The notes beneath the pieces were generated by a model, which saw nothing but the letters and a program-made list of their open reading frames with translations, was not told the DNA's origin and ran no database searches. Made by a program: the position numbers and the translations under genes. From Synechococcus sp. A18-25c (lineage in GTDB: Bacteria; Cyanobacteriota; Cyanobacteriia; PCC-6307; Cyanobiaceae): a stretch of DNA of 64,000 nucleotides. Positions 44,357-53,201 of this stretch are shown in pieces. Position 1 is the stretch's first letter, and the number at the start of each line of letters is the position of its first letter. The stretch covers positions 1,798,001 through 1,862,000 of the forward strand of contig NZ_CP047957.1 in NCBI RefSeq assembly GCF_014280035.1. The letters run 5' to 3'.

Positions 44357-45479
44357 GCTGTCTCAACCAAGACGCGGCGATGCGGTCTGACCAGCAGCCG
44401 GTGTTCCGAGCATCGCCAGGCGAATGAAACCCGTTGTGGCCACCCTGACGGGTCAGTAGCACCGACAGCGGCTCCGGCCCGCCCTGCATCAAAGGCTCGA
44501 GCACGGCGCTCACTTGTTCTGCAGCGGCAGCAGGCACCCATGGATCGTCGAGGGCCTGAAGCAGGAGTGTGGGGGGAAGCGTTCGTCGATCCTTGAGCAG
44601 TTGAGTCAGCGGCGAGGCTCCTTGGTAGTAAGCATCGACGCTGGAAAAGCCCCAACGCGGTGCTGTGATCGCCGCATCAAAGGCACGGATTGACCGGGGC
44701 GGTTCACCACTGAGTTGCCGCTGCTCCTGGGCACTGACGCCGAAGGGGTCCGCCAGCGTCTGGCGCACGAGACGCTGCAGAAGCCAACGCTGATACACGC
44801 GATTGCGCGGACGTTCGATCGAGGCGCTGCAGGCGGCAAGATCCAAGGGACTGCTGGCGCAGAACAGACCATCCAACAGCGGGGCATGGCTTTGCCAACC
44901 ATGCGTTGCTCTCTCCTCAACGCTGGCCATGCAGGCGTTTAGCAGCATGGTGCCCCCCAGGGACACCCCGGCACCCAACAGGGGCACTGGCCGTGCTGGG
45001 GCAACCAATTCAGCACACAAGTGGCGCGCACGTTGGATCACTGGCAGAAGATCACTGTTGCAACGAGCTGCGTAGGTACCACCGGCAAGATGACGGCCGG
45101 GATCTGCGCCGCGCAGATTCAGCCTGAGCACGGCAAAGCCATTGGCCTGAAGGGTGAGGCCAAGACGCCTCAGGCCCTCACGCCGACTGGAGCCGCCAAG
45201 ACCGTGCAACAGCAGCACTAGCCCTCGGGGCGGTGCACTTGGCAAGTCGGAGCTGGGATGCGGGCGATCCAGAAACGCCAGCAACGCGCCAGCGGCGGCA
45301 GCACCACTCGCTAACGCAGGAACAGGGATCGCGATGGGTTCGCCACGGTCAGGTGGAAGCGCGACCGGGCGGAGCGTGTCTCGCAGAGTCTGAAGGTCTC
45401 CACCGATCCAAGGAAAACGCTGTTGATAGGGAACAACCCCCAGCTGCCGCAACAGCTGGGGGTTGTCTGGACGATTCAC
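44334..45479 (-). CDS. Alpha/beta hydrolase, YheT/EMB8 type
   Basis: From GTG 45479 the protein has 381 residues. WIGGDLQTLRDTL, then LVLLLHGLGGSSRREGL, then the nucleophile elbow LLGAGVSLGGTMLLNAC, and a late LLQALDDPWVPA...GGHNGF histidine match the YheT family (COG0429). Members are esterases of unknown natural substrate. The longer frame to 45587 lies inside pntB and is rejected. The 3' end overlaps the ferredoxin gene. Confidence 0.85.
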   Translation of the reverse strand: MNRPDNPQLLRQLGVVPYQQRFPWIGGDLQTLRDTLRPVALPPDRGEPIAIPVPALASGAAAAGALLAFLDRPHPSSDLPSAPPRGLVLLLHGLGGSSRREGLRRLGLTLQANGFAVLRLNLRGADPGRHLAGGTYAARCNSDLLPVIQRARHLCAELVAPARPVPLLGAGVSLGGTMLLNACMASVEERATHGWQSHAPLLDGLFCASSPLDLAACSASIERPRNRVYQRWLLQRLVRQTLADPFGVSAQEQRQLSGEPPRSIRAFDAAITAPRWGFSSVDAYYQGASPLTQLLKDRRTLPPTLLLQALDDPWVPAAAAEQVSAVLEPLMQGGPEPLSVLLTRQGGHNGFHSPGDARNTGCWSDRIAASWLRQLSPMPEC

Positions 45480-45516
45480 GTGCGAAGCCTTCAAAAGCCA
45501 GATGGAATCGCGCTGA

Positions 45517-46935
45517 TCACTTCTTGCCCACACCGAGCTCTTTGAGCTCACCAAGGAGATCACCGAGCACCTTCTTGGCATCACCAAACACCATGGAGGT
45601 GTTCACCAGTTCAAACAAATCGTTCTTGATGCCGGAGTAACCGGCACTCATGCCCCGCTTCACCACAAACACCGTGCGGGCCTGCTGCACGTCGAGCACA
45701 GGCATGCCGTAGAGAGGCGAATCGGGATCGTTCTTGGCCTGGGGATTGACCACATCGTTGGCTCCGAGCACGAGCACCACATCGGTGGCCGGGAACTCCG
45801 GGTTAATCACGTCCATTTCCTTGAGCTGCTCGTAGGGCACATCAGCTTCTGCAAGCAACACGTTCATGTGACCTGGCATGCGACCTGCCACCGGGTGAAT
45901 GGCGTAATCCACCTGAATACCAGCCGCTTCAAGCGAACGAGTCACTTCCCGCAGCGTGTGCTGAGCCTGGGCCACTGCGAGGCCGTAACCAGGCACGATC
46001 ACGACGCGCTCCGCCGCCTCGAGGGTGAGCGCACACTCCTCAACACTGCAGCTGGTGATGTTGGTGTATTCACCACCACCGCCACCGGAGGACGCACTGG
46101 CGCCGAGTGCACCGCCGAACAGCACCGAGACCAACGAGCGGTTCATGCCGTTGCACATCACCTGCGTGAGGATCAGTCCCGCTGCACCGACCATGGCGCC
46201 CGCCACGATCAGCAGCTGACTGCCCACCACGAAACCGGCTGCAGCAGCGGCCACACCGGAGTAGCTGTTCAAGAGCGAAATCACCACGGGCATGTCAGCG
46301 CCGCCGATCGGCAAGGTGACACCAACACCCAACAGACCCGAGGCCACCACAAGCAGGGTCAGCGCCTGGGTGCCGCTTCCATCGGCAATCAGCTTGATGG
46401 CAGCAACAAGAGACGCCACGGCGAGCGCGATGTTCACCGCATGACGGGCCTTGCTCTGCATCCAACCTGGGGTGGACAACCAGCCCTGGAGCTTGGCCAT
46501 CGCCACAATCGAGCCCGTGAATGTGATCGCACCCACGAACACAGAGATGGCGATGGACACCACGGCCACCAGCCCGAACGCATCCAATTGCGTGGGGTAA
46601 AAAGCAGCAGCGAGAGCCACCAGCAATGACGACATGCCGCCGCAGCCGTTAAACAAGGCCACCGTTTCGGGCATGGAGGTCATCGGCACCCGCTGCGCGG
46701 TGATGGCACCACAAACACCACCAACGGCCGTGCCGATGATGATCCAGATCCAGGCCGCTGCACTGATGCCAGACGTCCCGAAGGAGTTGATCAACAACCC
46801 GAGAACGGCCAGGCCCATGGCCACCGCAGCCAATTGGTTGGCGCTGCGAGCCGAGCGAACTTTGGAGAGACCCTTGATCCCGAGAGCCAGCAGCAGAACC
46901 GCCACCAACTCAACGGCGTATTTCAGAAAATCCAT
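45517..46935 (-). CDS. pntB: NAD(P) transhydrogenase subunit beta
   Basis: PntB is the membrane plus NADP-binding part of the proton-pumping transhydrogenase. The 472 residues have about nine helices in the first two thirds, then the cytosolic NADP domain with VVIVPGYGLAVAQAQHTLRE, VDYAIHPVAGRMPGHMNVL, LVLGANDVVNP and VVKRGMSAGYSGIKNDLF, all PntB signatures. Its ATG shares one base with the pntA2 stop. The enzyme makes NADPH from NADH using the proton gradient, or the reverse. Confidence 0.97.
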   Translation of the reverse strand: MDFLKYAVELVAVLLLALGIKGLSKVRSARSANQLAAVAMGLAVLGLLINSFGTSGISAAAWIWIIIGTAVGGVCGAITAQRVPMTSMPETVALFNGCGGMSSLLVALAAAFYPTQLDAFGLVAVVSIAISVFVGAITFTGSIVAMAKLQGWLSTPGWMQSKARHAVNIALAVASLVAAIKLIADGSGTQALTLLVVASGLLGVGVTLPIGGADMPVVISLLNSYSGVAAAAAGFVVGSQLLIVAGAMVGAAGLILTQVMCNGMNRSLVSVLFGGALGASASSGGGGGEYTNITSCSVEECALTLEAAERVVIVPGYGLAVAQAQHTLREVTRSLEAAGIQVDYAIHPVAGRMPGHMNVLLAEADVPYEQLKEMDVINPEFPATDVVLVLGANDVVNPQAKNDPDSPLYGMPVLDVQQARTVFVVKRGMSAGYSGIKNDLFELVNTSMVFGDAKKVLGDLLGELKELGVGKK

Positions 46936-47240
46936 CAGCGGTTCTCCTTGCGGGCGGGCTTACGGCTGAACATGGCGAGCATGCGATCGGTGACCAGGAA
47001 GCCGCCGATCACATTGAAAAGAGCAAATCCCAGTGACACCGAACCCAGAATCAACAGAACAGGGTTGTCACCGGAACGGATGATGGCGGTGAGTGCAGCC
47101 AGCACCGTGATGCCTGAGATGGCATTGGCGCCGCTCATCAGAGGTGTATGCAGGGTGGGAGGCACCTTGCCGATCAGTTCGAGGCCCAGGAGGCTGCCCA
47201 GCAGCAGCACCCAGAGGAACTCCACAAAGCTTGTATCCAT
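46935..47240 (-). CDS. pntAB: NAD(P) transhydrogenase subunit alpha, part 2
   Basis: A 101-residue protein with about three to four membrane helices. HTPLMSGANAISGITVLAAL is the family motif, containing the conserved asparagine region of the proton channel, and GFLVTDRMLAMF closes it. In cyanobacteria the alpha subunit is split into a soluble NAD-binding protein and this membrane piece. It overlaps both neighbours by one base (TGATG on each side). Confidence 0.96.
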   Translation of the reverse strand: MDTSFVEFLWVLLLGSLLGLELIGKVPPTLHTPLMSGANAISGITVLAALTAIIRSGDNPVLLILGSVSLGFALFNVIGGFLVTDRMLAMFSRKPARKENR

Positions 47241-48379
47241 CAGTTGGCTCCTGGGGTGAGAACGTCACTGCGACGGATGGTGCCGTCCTGACTGATCAGG
47301 CATCCGGCAATCAGCTCGTCCTCCGTGTCGAGGGTCAGCTGTCCATCGCTGAGGGTGGGCTGAAGCAGAGCCAGCAGATTGCGTGCGTAGAGAGCGCTGG
47401 CGTGATTGGGCACGGTGCAGGGCAGGTCATTGGCACCGATCAGCTTCACGCCATTGCGATCAACCGTCTCGGATGGAACCGTGTCGGCGCAGTTGCCGCC
47501 CTGGGCCACCGCAAGGTCCACCACGACCGATCCCGGACGCATGCGATCCAGCATGTCTTCACTGATCAGGCGCGGTGCACGGCGACCCGGCACCTGAGCT
47601 GTGCAGATGGCCACATCCGCTTCGGCCAGCTGATCCGAAAGCTGCTGACGTTGTGCAGCCAGGAACGCATCAGAGGCCTGCTTGGCGTAACCACCGGACT
47701 CAGCGGGCTTGTCCTCCATTTCCGGAGGATCGATGAAGCGGGCACCGAGGGACTCCACCTGCTCTTTCACAGCAGGTCGGATGTCGCTGACATACACAAC
47801 AGCACCAAGTCGGCGTGCCGTAGCCACGGCCTGCAGACCGGCCACACCGGCGCCGAGCACCACGACCCGAGCAGGTTGCACAGTTCCCGCCGCTGTCATC
47901 AACATCGGGAAGTAGCGGTCGAGCGCTGCCGAAGCGAGCAGCACCGATTTGTAACCAGCGATGTTGGCCTGGGATGACAACGCATCGGCGGACTGAGCCC
48001 GGCTGATGCGAGGTAACAGTTCCAGAGCCATAGCTGAAAGGCCACAGCGCTTCAGGGCTCCGTCTAGCTCGCTGTTGGCGTAAGGCGCCAGCAATCCCAC
48101 CAGCAGTGCACCTGAGCGCAAACGCCCCAAGGCGTCAGCAGTTGGGGATTGAACGCACAACAACGCATCCGCTTGAGACCAGGCAAATGCGTCTGCGACG
48201 GGCACCAGCTCGGCACCGCACTCGGAGTACGTTTCATCGAGATAACCGGAAGCCAGACCCGCACCCTGTTCGAGCACGACCCGGCAACCGAGCGCCGTGA
48301 ATTTCTTGACGGTTTCCGGAGAAGCCGCAACGCGGGTTTCGCCCGCTGCGCTCTCCACCGGGATCAACAGATTGGGCAA
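47240..48379 (-). CDS. pntAA: NAD(P) transhydrogenase subunit alpha, part 1
   Basis: The soluble NAD(H)-binding half. From TTG 48379 (LPNLLIPVESAAGETRVAAS) the protein has 379 residues, the normal size. It carries VVVLGAGVAGLQAVATARRLGA, the NAD site, and SDIRPAVKEQVESLGA. The mobile loop around GGYAKQASD and the ending DVLTPGAN also fit. The frame continues upstream to 48604 but that part lies across a divergent gene and has no family character. No ATG lies at the conserved N-terminus, so TTG is chosen. Confidence 0.93.
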   Translation of the reverse strand: MPNLLIPVESAAGETRVAASPETVKKFTALGCRVVLEQGAGLASGYLDETYSECGAELVPVADAFAWSQADALLCVQSPTADALGRLRSGALLVGLLAPYANSELDGALKRCGLSAMALELLPRISRAQSADALSSQANIAGYKSVLLASAALDRYFPMLMTAAGTVQPARVVVLGAGVAGLQAVATARRLGAVVYVSDIRPAVKEQVESLGARFIDPPEMEDKPAESGGYAKQASDAFLAAQRQQLSDQLAEADVAICTAQVPGRRAPRLISEDMLDRMRPGSVVVDLAVAQGGNCADTVPSETVDRNGVKLIGANDLPCTVPNHASALYARNLLALLQPTLSDGQLTLDTEDELIAGCLISQDGTIRRSDVLTPGAN

Positions 48380-48502
48380 GATTGGGATGCCGCCGACCCA
48401 CGACAGGTTACGAGGTCGCCTGAACAAGAGCCTGCATCTTTTCTGAAGATGCTTCTCCACCACTGAAGCTTTGGCTAAGGAGAGGGTCCTGTCTTCAGCA
48501 GC

Positions 48503-49081
48503 ATGGGACTTACTGCAATCGAATGTCCGGACGGCGTCTGCCATAGCCACCACGGCGGTCATGCCGTGGAACGTCAAGCCATGGAACAACTGCTGGCCGA
48601 CCACGGCCGCGAATGGTGCGAAAGATTGGCGGAACGCATCTACGAAATGTCGGTTGACACCTTTTCACAAACGGTGATGCCGAGCCTGCATGCGTCAGGC
48701 TGGCAGCGCCGTCATTTGGACTGGGAATTCAAGCTTCAGGAGCTGGATTCCGAACCGGATCGAACGCTGGTCGACGGGATCATCAATGCCACGGAAAGCT
48801 TCCTGCGCAGCAGTGAAGTGCATCGACTGTTCATCCAGGAGCTTGTTCAAGGGACTTTTGACGAAGCATCCGACGATCACCTGCGCAGTGAAGCGGTGCG
48901 TGAGTTGATCGAGCATGAGATTCTCACCCTGCTGGAGGAGAAGCGTGATGTGCTGACAGAACGCCTCAGCGCTCGGCTTCTGGAGCGGGCCGGAGGACGG
49001 ATGGATCGCGCTCAGCAGGCCGCTCAAGACGGATTCATGGATGTGGAACGCCTGCTCTGCAATCACACGGAAGCTCTCTGA
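48503..49081 (+). CDS. Hypothetical protein
   Basis: A 192-residue, mostly helical, acidic protein with no signal or membrane segment. Notable points are the Cys/His-rich start IECPDGVCHSHHGGHAVERQAM, which could bind a metal, and long charged helices such as EVHRLFIQELVQGTFDEASD and EHEILTLLEEKRDVLTERLS. I recognise no family. It is divergent from pntA1 and converges with the small minus ORF at 49132-49308. Confidence 0.7.
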   Translation: MGLTAIECPDGVCHSHHGGHAVERQAMEQLLADHGREWCERLAERIYEMSVDTFSQTVMPSLHASGWQRRHLDWEFKLQELDSEPDRTLVDGIINATESFLRSSEVHRLFIQELVQGTFDEASDDHLRSEAVRELIEHEILTLLEEKRDVLTERLSARLLERAGGRMDRAQQAAQDGFMDVERLLCNHTEAL

Positions 49082-49131
49082 ATTCCGCTCGCTGACGTCC
49101 ACCCAAATCGTTGTCAAATCGAGGAGACGCT

Positions 49132-49308
49132 TCAGAAGATCGGCTGAAGCTCCTCCTCGATGGCGATTGCCTGCCCGGGCAGGTCCTGGCGACGCAGCCA
49201 CCGAACGCGGAGAATCATGGGATCCAGGTCACAGTCAAGAGACCAGCAACGCTCCAGGCATCGGTGGGACTCAGGTCCGGAGGATGATCGGGTCCGACAT
49301 CTGGCCAT
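49132..49308 (-). CDS. Possible 58-residue basic protein
   Basis: ATG 49308 opens 58 codons ending at TGA 49132-49134. The first 30 residues are Arg/Cys/Ser-rich (MARCRTRSSS...HRCLERCWSLDCD), with five cysteines in all. The rest, PMILRVRWLRRQDLPGQAIA then IEEELQPIF, reads like real protein. The frame stays open upstream of the ATG without another start. It fills most of an otherwise empty 450-base stretch between 49081 and 49533. No family is recognised. Confidence 0.42.
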   Translation of the reverse strand: MARCRTRSSSGPESHRCLERCWSLDCDLDPMILRVRWLRRQDLPGQAIAIEEELQPIF

Positions 49309-49532
49309 GGCGGCACGGTCGCGAGACCAAGGGGCGATGGTCGGAAGGTAAAGGTGGCGCAGACGTTTGAAATGGTTAGAAAGACCTAACTTTCAGCGTT
49401 GCTATCGACACACCGTCTTTTGCCCTTGGCGCCAAGCCCCAAGGTCACTCCATTCGCCCCAGGGAATGGCAGCAGCAGCTGACTCAGCTGCTCCGCAGAC
49501 GGCTGCAACCCGAGATCCATGCAGCCCGGGAT

Positions 49533-50846
49533 GTGCTGATCCATGCGGGTCCTGGAGCAGGCAAAACACTGGGCGCCTTGCTGGCGTTCCAGGCGATGCA
49601 ACAGGAACAGCGACTCGAGCACATCCTGGTCTTCTGCCACCGCACCTCCATCCTCAGCCAGTGGCAAAGCGCCGCAGCTCGAGTGGGACTGACGCTCGAG
49701 CTGTGGTCGGGACCGGACCAGCTGAACAGTGAAGCTGATGGCTGGCTCGTCAGCTATCAGGGAGCCGGTCGACAGCAGCAGGCGTTGTCAGCCGAACTCC
49801 AACGATGGAACGCGGAAACACTTCTGGCCATCGCGGATGAAGCCCATCACCTTGGCGTCGACCCTGATGAACCGGATGGGCCCGTCTGGGGTCAAAGCTT
49901 TCTGGAACTGAGTAGCCGTGCGCGGTTGCGCCTCGGCTTGACCGGCACCCCCTTTCGCGCCGACAACCTGGCCTTCTGTGCAGCCCGACGGGTGCGCGTC
50001 GAGGAACAGGGACAACTGGTGGAACAGATTCATCCGGATCTTTCCGTTGAACCGAGGGAACTGATTGCAGCAGGAGATGTTCGACCCCTGGAGTTCCGCT
50101 TTCAGGACGGCTGGGTGGAGCACGGCCAGGAGGGCATCCCAGACCGAGAGGTCTCACCGTTGTCGGCCGAACAGCGTGAAAGCTGGCGAGCTCGCAATCT
50201 GCGCCGCGCCATTCGTTTATCCGATCGCAGCAGCATTGCGCTGCAACTGCTGCTGCGGGCCCGCAAACAACTCGAGAAGGTGCGCAACAAGCACCCACGC
50301 GCCGGCGGTCTCGTGATTGCACGCGATATCGAGCACGCGCGCGCCATCACCTTGCTGCTGGAGGAAGAGGGCGACCGGGTGGATTTCGTGCACTCGCAGG
50401 ACCCCGATGCCGCTGCACGCTTAAGCGGCTTTCAGACCGGCCCGGCTGACTGGTTGGTGAGCATCGACATGTGCGCAGAGGGCTTTGATGCCTCTCGCAT
50501 CAGAGTGGTGGCCTACCTCACCACAGTGGTGACCCGCAGCCGGTTCGTGCAGGGCATCACGCGTGCGGTGCGGATGTGCGGCGAACGGGCAGGCCTGGAA
50601 TCCATTCCACGCGAACCCTCGTATGTGTTTGCGCCAGCAGATCCACTCCTCATGCAGTACGCGCGCAGCTGGTCGCTCTCTGAGCCTTATTGCATCGCCG
50701 TTCCGGCAGTGGCTGACGATCAAGACCGGACCGACAACGGAGGCTCCTGGCGAGGGCCGAGCTTGCCGATGGAGGCGGTTGAGGATGGAGCCGGAGCAGT
50801 CATTCGCATGAAAACTCCGGAATTACCCAGTTTTTTGCAGCGTTGA
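49533..50846 (+). CDS. DEAD/DEAH-type superfamily 2 helicase
   Basis: From GTG 49533 the protein has 437 residues. The Walker A IHAGPGAGKTLGALLA lies within ten residues of this start. Other motifs: motif Ia LVFCHRTSILSQW, motif II ADEAHHLG, motif III LGLTGTPFRADN, and late helicase motifs SIDMCAEGFDASRIRVVAYL and VQGITRAVRM. This is the UvrB/RecG-like or restriction-helicase branch of SF2. The same frame runs upstream to a stop near 49375 and encodes SIRPREWQQQLTQLLRRRLQ, which looks like the normal N-terminal Q-motif region, but it has no ATG, GTG or TTG. Translation may start at ATT 49452 or another rare codon. Confidence 0.82.
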   Translation: MLIHAGPGAGKTLGALLAFQAMQQEQRLEHILVFCHRTSILSQWQSAAARVGLTLELWSGPDQLNSEADGWLVSYQGAGRQQQALSAELQRWNAETLLAIADEAHHLGVDPDEPDGPVWGQSFLELSSRARLRLGLTGTPFRADNLAFCAARRVRVEEQGQLVEQIHPDLSVEPRELIAAGDVRPLEFRFQDGWVEHGQEGIPDREVSPLSAEQRESWRARNLRRAIRLSDRSSIALQLLLRARKQLEKVRNKHPRAGGLVIARDIEHARAITLLLEEEGDRVDFVHSQDPDAAARLSGFQTGPADWLVSIDMCAEGFDASRIRVVAYLTTVVTRSRFVQGITRAVRMCGERAGLESIPREPSYVFAPADPLLMQYARSWSLSEPYCIAVPAVADDQDRTDNGGSWRGPSLPMEAVEDGAGAVIRMKTPELPSFLQR

Positions 50847-50942
50847 AAACATTTGTGCGCCAAAAAAAATGCGACGTTTAGCGAATTCAGGGCTGATGAC
50901 GACCCATCAGCAATCAACCTGGCCACCATCTGGGAGACCGTC

Positions 50943-51182
50943 ATGGATGCAGCTCTTGAACGTCGCGTCAGCGTTGCCACCTGCTGGGCATCCACCCGGA
51001 TCGCTGTTCTCGACAGTGCTGAGCGCTACGAGGATAGTTACGCGCTGACCGAAGAATTCCGAGAATGGATCACTTGCCTTGGGGAACATCCAGAGCTGCT
51101 TGAGGACTCAGTGATGAGCGTTCAACAGGCTCCTAACAAAAGCAAGCACCAATACTTCGGCACTGCACTTGAGGACAGCTAA
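50943..51182 (+). CDS. Small hypothetical protein
   Basis: From ATG 50943 the protein has 79 residues (MDAALERRVSVATCWASTRI...), acidic and helical, with LTEEFREWITCLGEHPELLED as a clear amphipathic helix. An in-frame TTG at 50853 would add 30 residues (CAKKNATFSEF...). No family is recognised. It follows the helicase gene on the same strand. Confidence 0.5.
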   Translation: MDAALERRVSVATCWASTRIAVLDSAERYEDSYALTEEFREWITCLGEHPELLEDSVMSVQQAPNKSKHQYFGTALEDS

Positions 51183-51310
51183 GAATCTAAAGACAATATT
51201 AAGCGCTGGAAGTCGAAGCTCCACGCTGTTCGTCTACTTTTTACTCACCAATAAGGTCTTCGCGGTTTCAAGGTCTTGGCTCCCGGAGCCGACCGTCGCG
51301 GCCTTAGAGT

Positions 51311-51328
51311 TAACTCATAGTCACTCCG
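51311..51328 (+). promoter_or_regulatory. 18-base motif upstream of the NTRC gene, shared with leuA
   Basis: TAACTCATAGTCACTCCG, ending 8 bases before the ATG of the NTRC gene. The leuA copy (1842-1859, minus strand) differs at one base. The left flanks also share TTAGA a few bases upstream (TTAGAGT here, TTAGACT at leuA). A promoter -10 region around CATAGT with a leader of only a few bases, or a regulator site, are the main options. Confidence 0.5.
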
Positions 51329-51336
51329 CATAAGCC

Positions 51337-52698
51337 ATGGCGGTCGAAAATCTGGTGATTGTGGGGTCTGGACCCGCCGGATACACCGCTGCGATCTACG
51401 CCGCACGAGCCAATCTGAGCCCCTTGCTGATTACAGGATTCCAGCGGGGAGGCATTCCTGGCGGACAGCTGATGACGACCACGCACGTGGAAAACTTTCC
51501 CGGCTTTCCGGACGGGGTGTTGGGTCCTGATCTGATGGATCTAATGAAAGCTCAGGCCAGCCGCTGGGGCACTCGCTTGCTGGAGGCCGACGCTGATGCC
51601 ATTGATCTGAGCCAGCGCCCCTACCGCATCCAATGCGATGGTCAGACGATCGAAACCCATGCTCTGATCATCGCCACAGGCGCCAGCGCCAATCGCTTGG
51701 GACTTCCCAACGAGGAGCGCTTCTGGAGCCAGGGCATCAGTGCCTGCGCCATCTGCGACGGAGCCACCCCTCAGTTCCGCAACGAGGAACTGGCCGTGGT
51801 GGGCGGCGGTGACTCGGCCTGCGAAGAAGCTGTCTATCTCACCAAATACGGCAGCCACGTACACCTCTTGGTGCGCTCGGATCGACTGCGTGCAAGTGCC
51901 GCCATGGGTGATCGCGTCCAGGCAAACCCTCAGATCACGGTGCACTGGAACACTCAGGTGCTGGACGCGACCGGAGACGATTGGCTGAAAGGCTTAATGC
52001 TGCTTCGCCGCGATAGCGGCCTCGAAGAGCACCTTCCGGTGAGCGGCGTGTTTTACGCCATCGGCCACACGCCCAACACAGACATCCTGGAGGACCAGCT
52101 CAAGTGTGATTCCAAGGGTTATCTGATCACCCAGCCAGGTCGGCCTGAAACCTCGATGGAAGGCGTGTTCGCCGCTGGTGATGTGGCTGATGCTGAGTGG
52201 CGCCAAGGCATTACGGCTGCCGGGAGTGGCTGTCAGGCCGCCCTTGCAGCCGAACGGTGGCTCAGCCACAACAACCTGGCTTCACTGGTGACACGGGAAC
52301 AAACCGAACCCGCCTCGGCTGAGACACCGCAAGCAACGGTTGAAACCACCGAATCCACCTACGACCCTTCGGCCCTTTGGCAGAAGGGCAGCTACGCACT
52401 GCGGAAGCTGTATCACGACAGCACCAAACCCTTGCTCGTGGTGTACACCTCCCCCAGCTGTGGTCCATGCCATGTGCTCAAGCCACAGCTCAAACGGGTG
52501 TTGGATGAACTCTCAGGCGCTGCACAAGGGATTGAAATCGACATCGAAGCCGACCAAGCGATCGCTGAACAGGCCGGTGTGAATGGAACTCCAACCGTGC
52601 AACTGTTCTACGACAAGGAACTGAAGCAGCAGTGGCGTGGTGTCAAGCAGCGCAGCGAATTCAAGGATTCGATCCAATCACTGCTGGTCGAGCGCTGA
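51337..52698 (+). CDS. trxB: NADPH-thioredoxin reductase with fused thioredoxin (NTRC)
   Basis: A 453-residue fusion. Residues 1-315 are a low-molecular-weight thioredoxin reductase: FAD site [18 protein letters not shown], active-site ACAICDG with Cys137 and Cys140, the NADPH site [15 protein letters not shown], and [16 protein letters not shown] Thr/Glu/Ala linker (about 318-345) leads to a thioredoxin domain with [12 protein letters not shown] (Cys375, Cys378) and the cis-Pro in [10 protein letters not shown]. The fusion is the NTRC of plants and cyanobacteria. It uses NADPH to reduce 2-Cys peroxiredoxins and other targets, notably in the dark. Confidence 0.97.
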   Translation: MAVENLVIVGSGPAGYTAAIYAARANLSPLLITGFQRGGIPGGQLMTTTHVENFPGFPDGVLGPDLMDLMKAQASRWGTRLLEADADAIDLSQRPYRIQCDGQTIETHALIIATGASANRLGLPNEERFWSQGISACAICDGATPQFRNEELAVVGGGDSACEEAVYLTKYGSHVHLLVRSDRLRASAAMGDRVQANPQITVHWNTQVLDATGDDWLKGLMLLRRDSGLEEHLPVSGVFYAIGHTPNTDILEDQLKCDSKGYLITQPGRPETSMEGVFAAGDVADAEWRQGITAAGSGCQAALAAERWLSHNNLASLVTREQTEPASAETPQATVETTESTYDPSALWQKGSYALRKLYHDSTKPLLVVYTSPSCGPCHVLKPQLKRVLDELSGAAQGIEIDIEADQAIAEQAGVNGTPTVQLFYDKELKQQWRGVKQRSEFKDSIQSLLVER

Positions 52699-52701
52699 GG
52701 C

Positions 52702-52971
52702 TCAGCGACGGCGTGGACCACCGGGACGGTTGCCACCCGGACGACCACCGGGAGCGCCTGCGTTGCGTTCCCGGTAAGTAATCCGACCACGGGTGAGGTC
52801 GTATGGGCTGATCTCAACCAACACCTTGTCGCCGGCGAGCAACTTGATGCGGAACTTGGTGAGCTTGCCAGCAGCACGGCAAAGGCATTGGTGACCTGCG
52901 GGCTGCTCCAGAGTCACAAGGTAGAACCCATTGCCCTGTTCTTTCTCGATCACACCCGAGGTTTCAATCAT
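52702..52971 (-). CDS. infA: Translation initiation factor IF-1-like protein
   Basis: From ATG 52971 the protein has 89 residues. ETSGVIEKEQGNGFYLVTLE, then FRIKLLAGDKVLVEISPYDL and TRGRITYRER are an S1/IF-1 beta-barrel in the expected order. Two features are odd: the usual start MAKED...EG is replaced by MIETSGVIEKEQGNG, and the C-terminus has a Gly/Pro/Arg-rich tail (GGRPGGNRPGGPRRR). IF-1 normally lies in the ribosomal-protein cluster with about 72-87 residues. This may be a second, specialised copy or the only one. It converges on NTRC with 3 bases between stops. Confidence 0.85.
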   Translation of the reverse strand: MIETSGVIEKEQGNGFYLVTLEQPAGHQCLCRAAGKLTKFRIKLLAGDKVLVEISPYDLTRGRITYRERNAGAPGGRPGGNRPGGPRRR

Positions 52972-53084
52972 GCGCCGGCGTTGACCTGACAAAACACACC
53001 AACATTTTAGAAGGCCATCCGCTCCCGAATCATCCCCATGCGCAAGGTCATCTCCCTAGGGTCACGCAGCGCAACGACACCGCG

Positions 53085-53177
53085 ATGATTCTTCCTCCCC
53101 TTTCCATGGATCTGGGGCTTCTGATGATTTCCATCGGTGCTGTCAATCTCTGGCGAGCCCGTCAGAAATCCACCTAA
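53085..53177 (+). CDS. Possible 30-residue membrane peptide
   Basis: ATG 53085 opens 30 codons ending TAA 53175-53177: MILPPLSMDLGLLMISIGAV then NLWRARQKST. A single hydrophobic helix followed by a basic tail is typical of real small membrane proteins. It lies 24 bases before the Nif11-like gene. Nothing else supports it. Confidence 0.35.
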   Translation: MILPPLSMDLGLLMISIGAVNLWRARQKST

Positions 53178-53201
53178 TCTTCGAAGAAACGCCCCATCAC
53201 T

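Noticed and set aside
52691-52712. Palindrome GCGCTGAGGCTCAGCG between NTRC and the IF-1-like gene
   Set aside because: The central loop is too small to form a hairpin and no T run follows on either strand.
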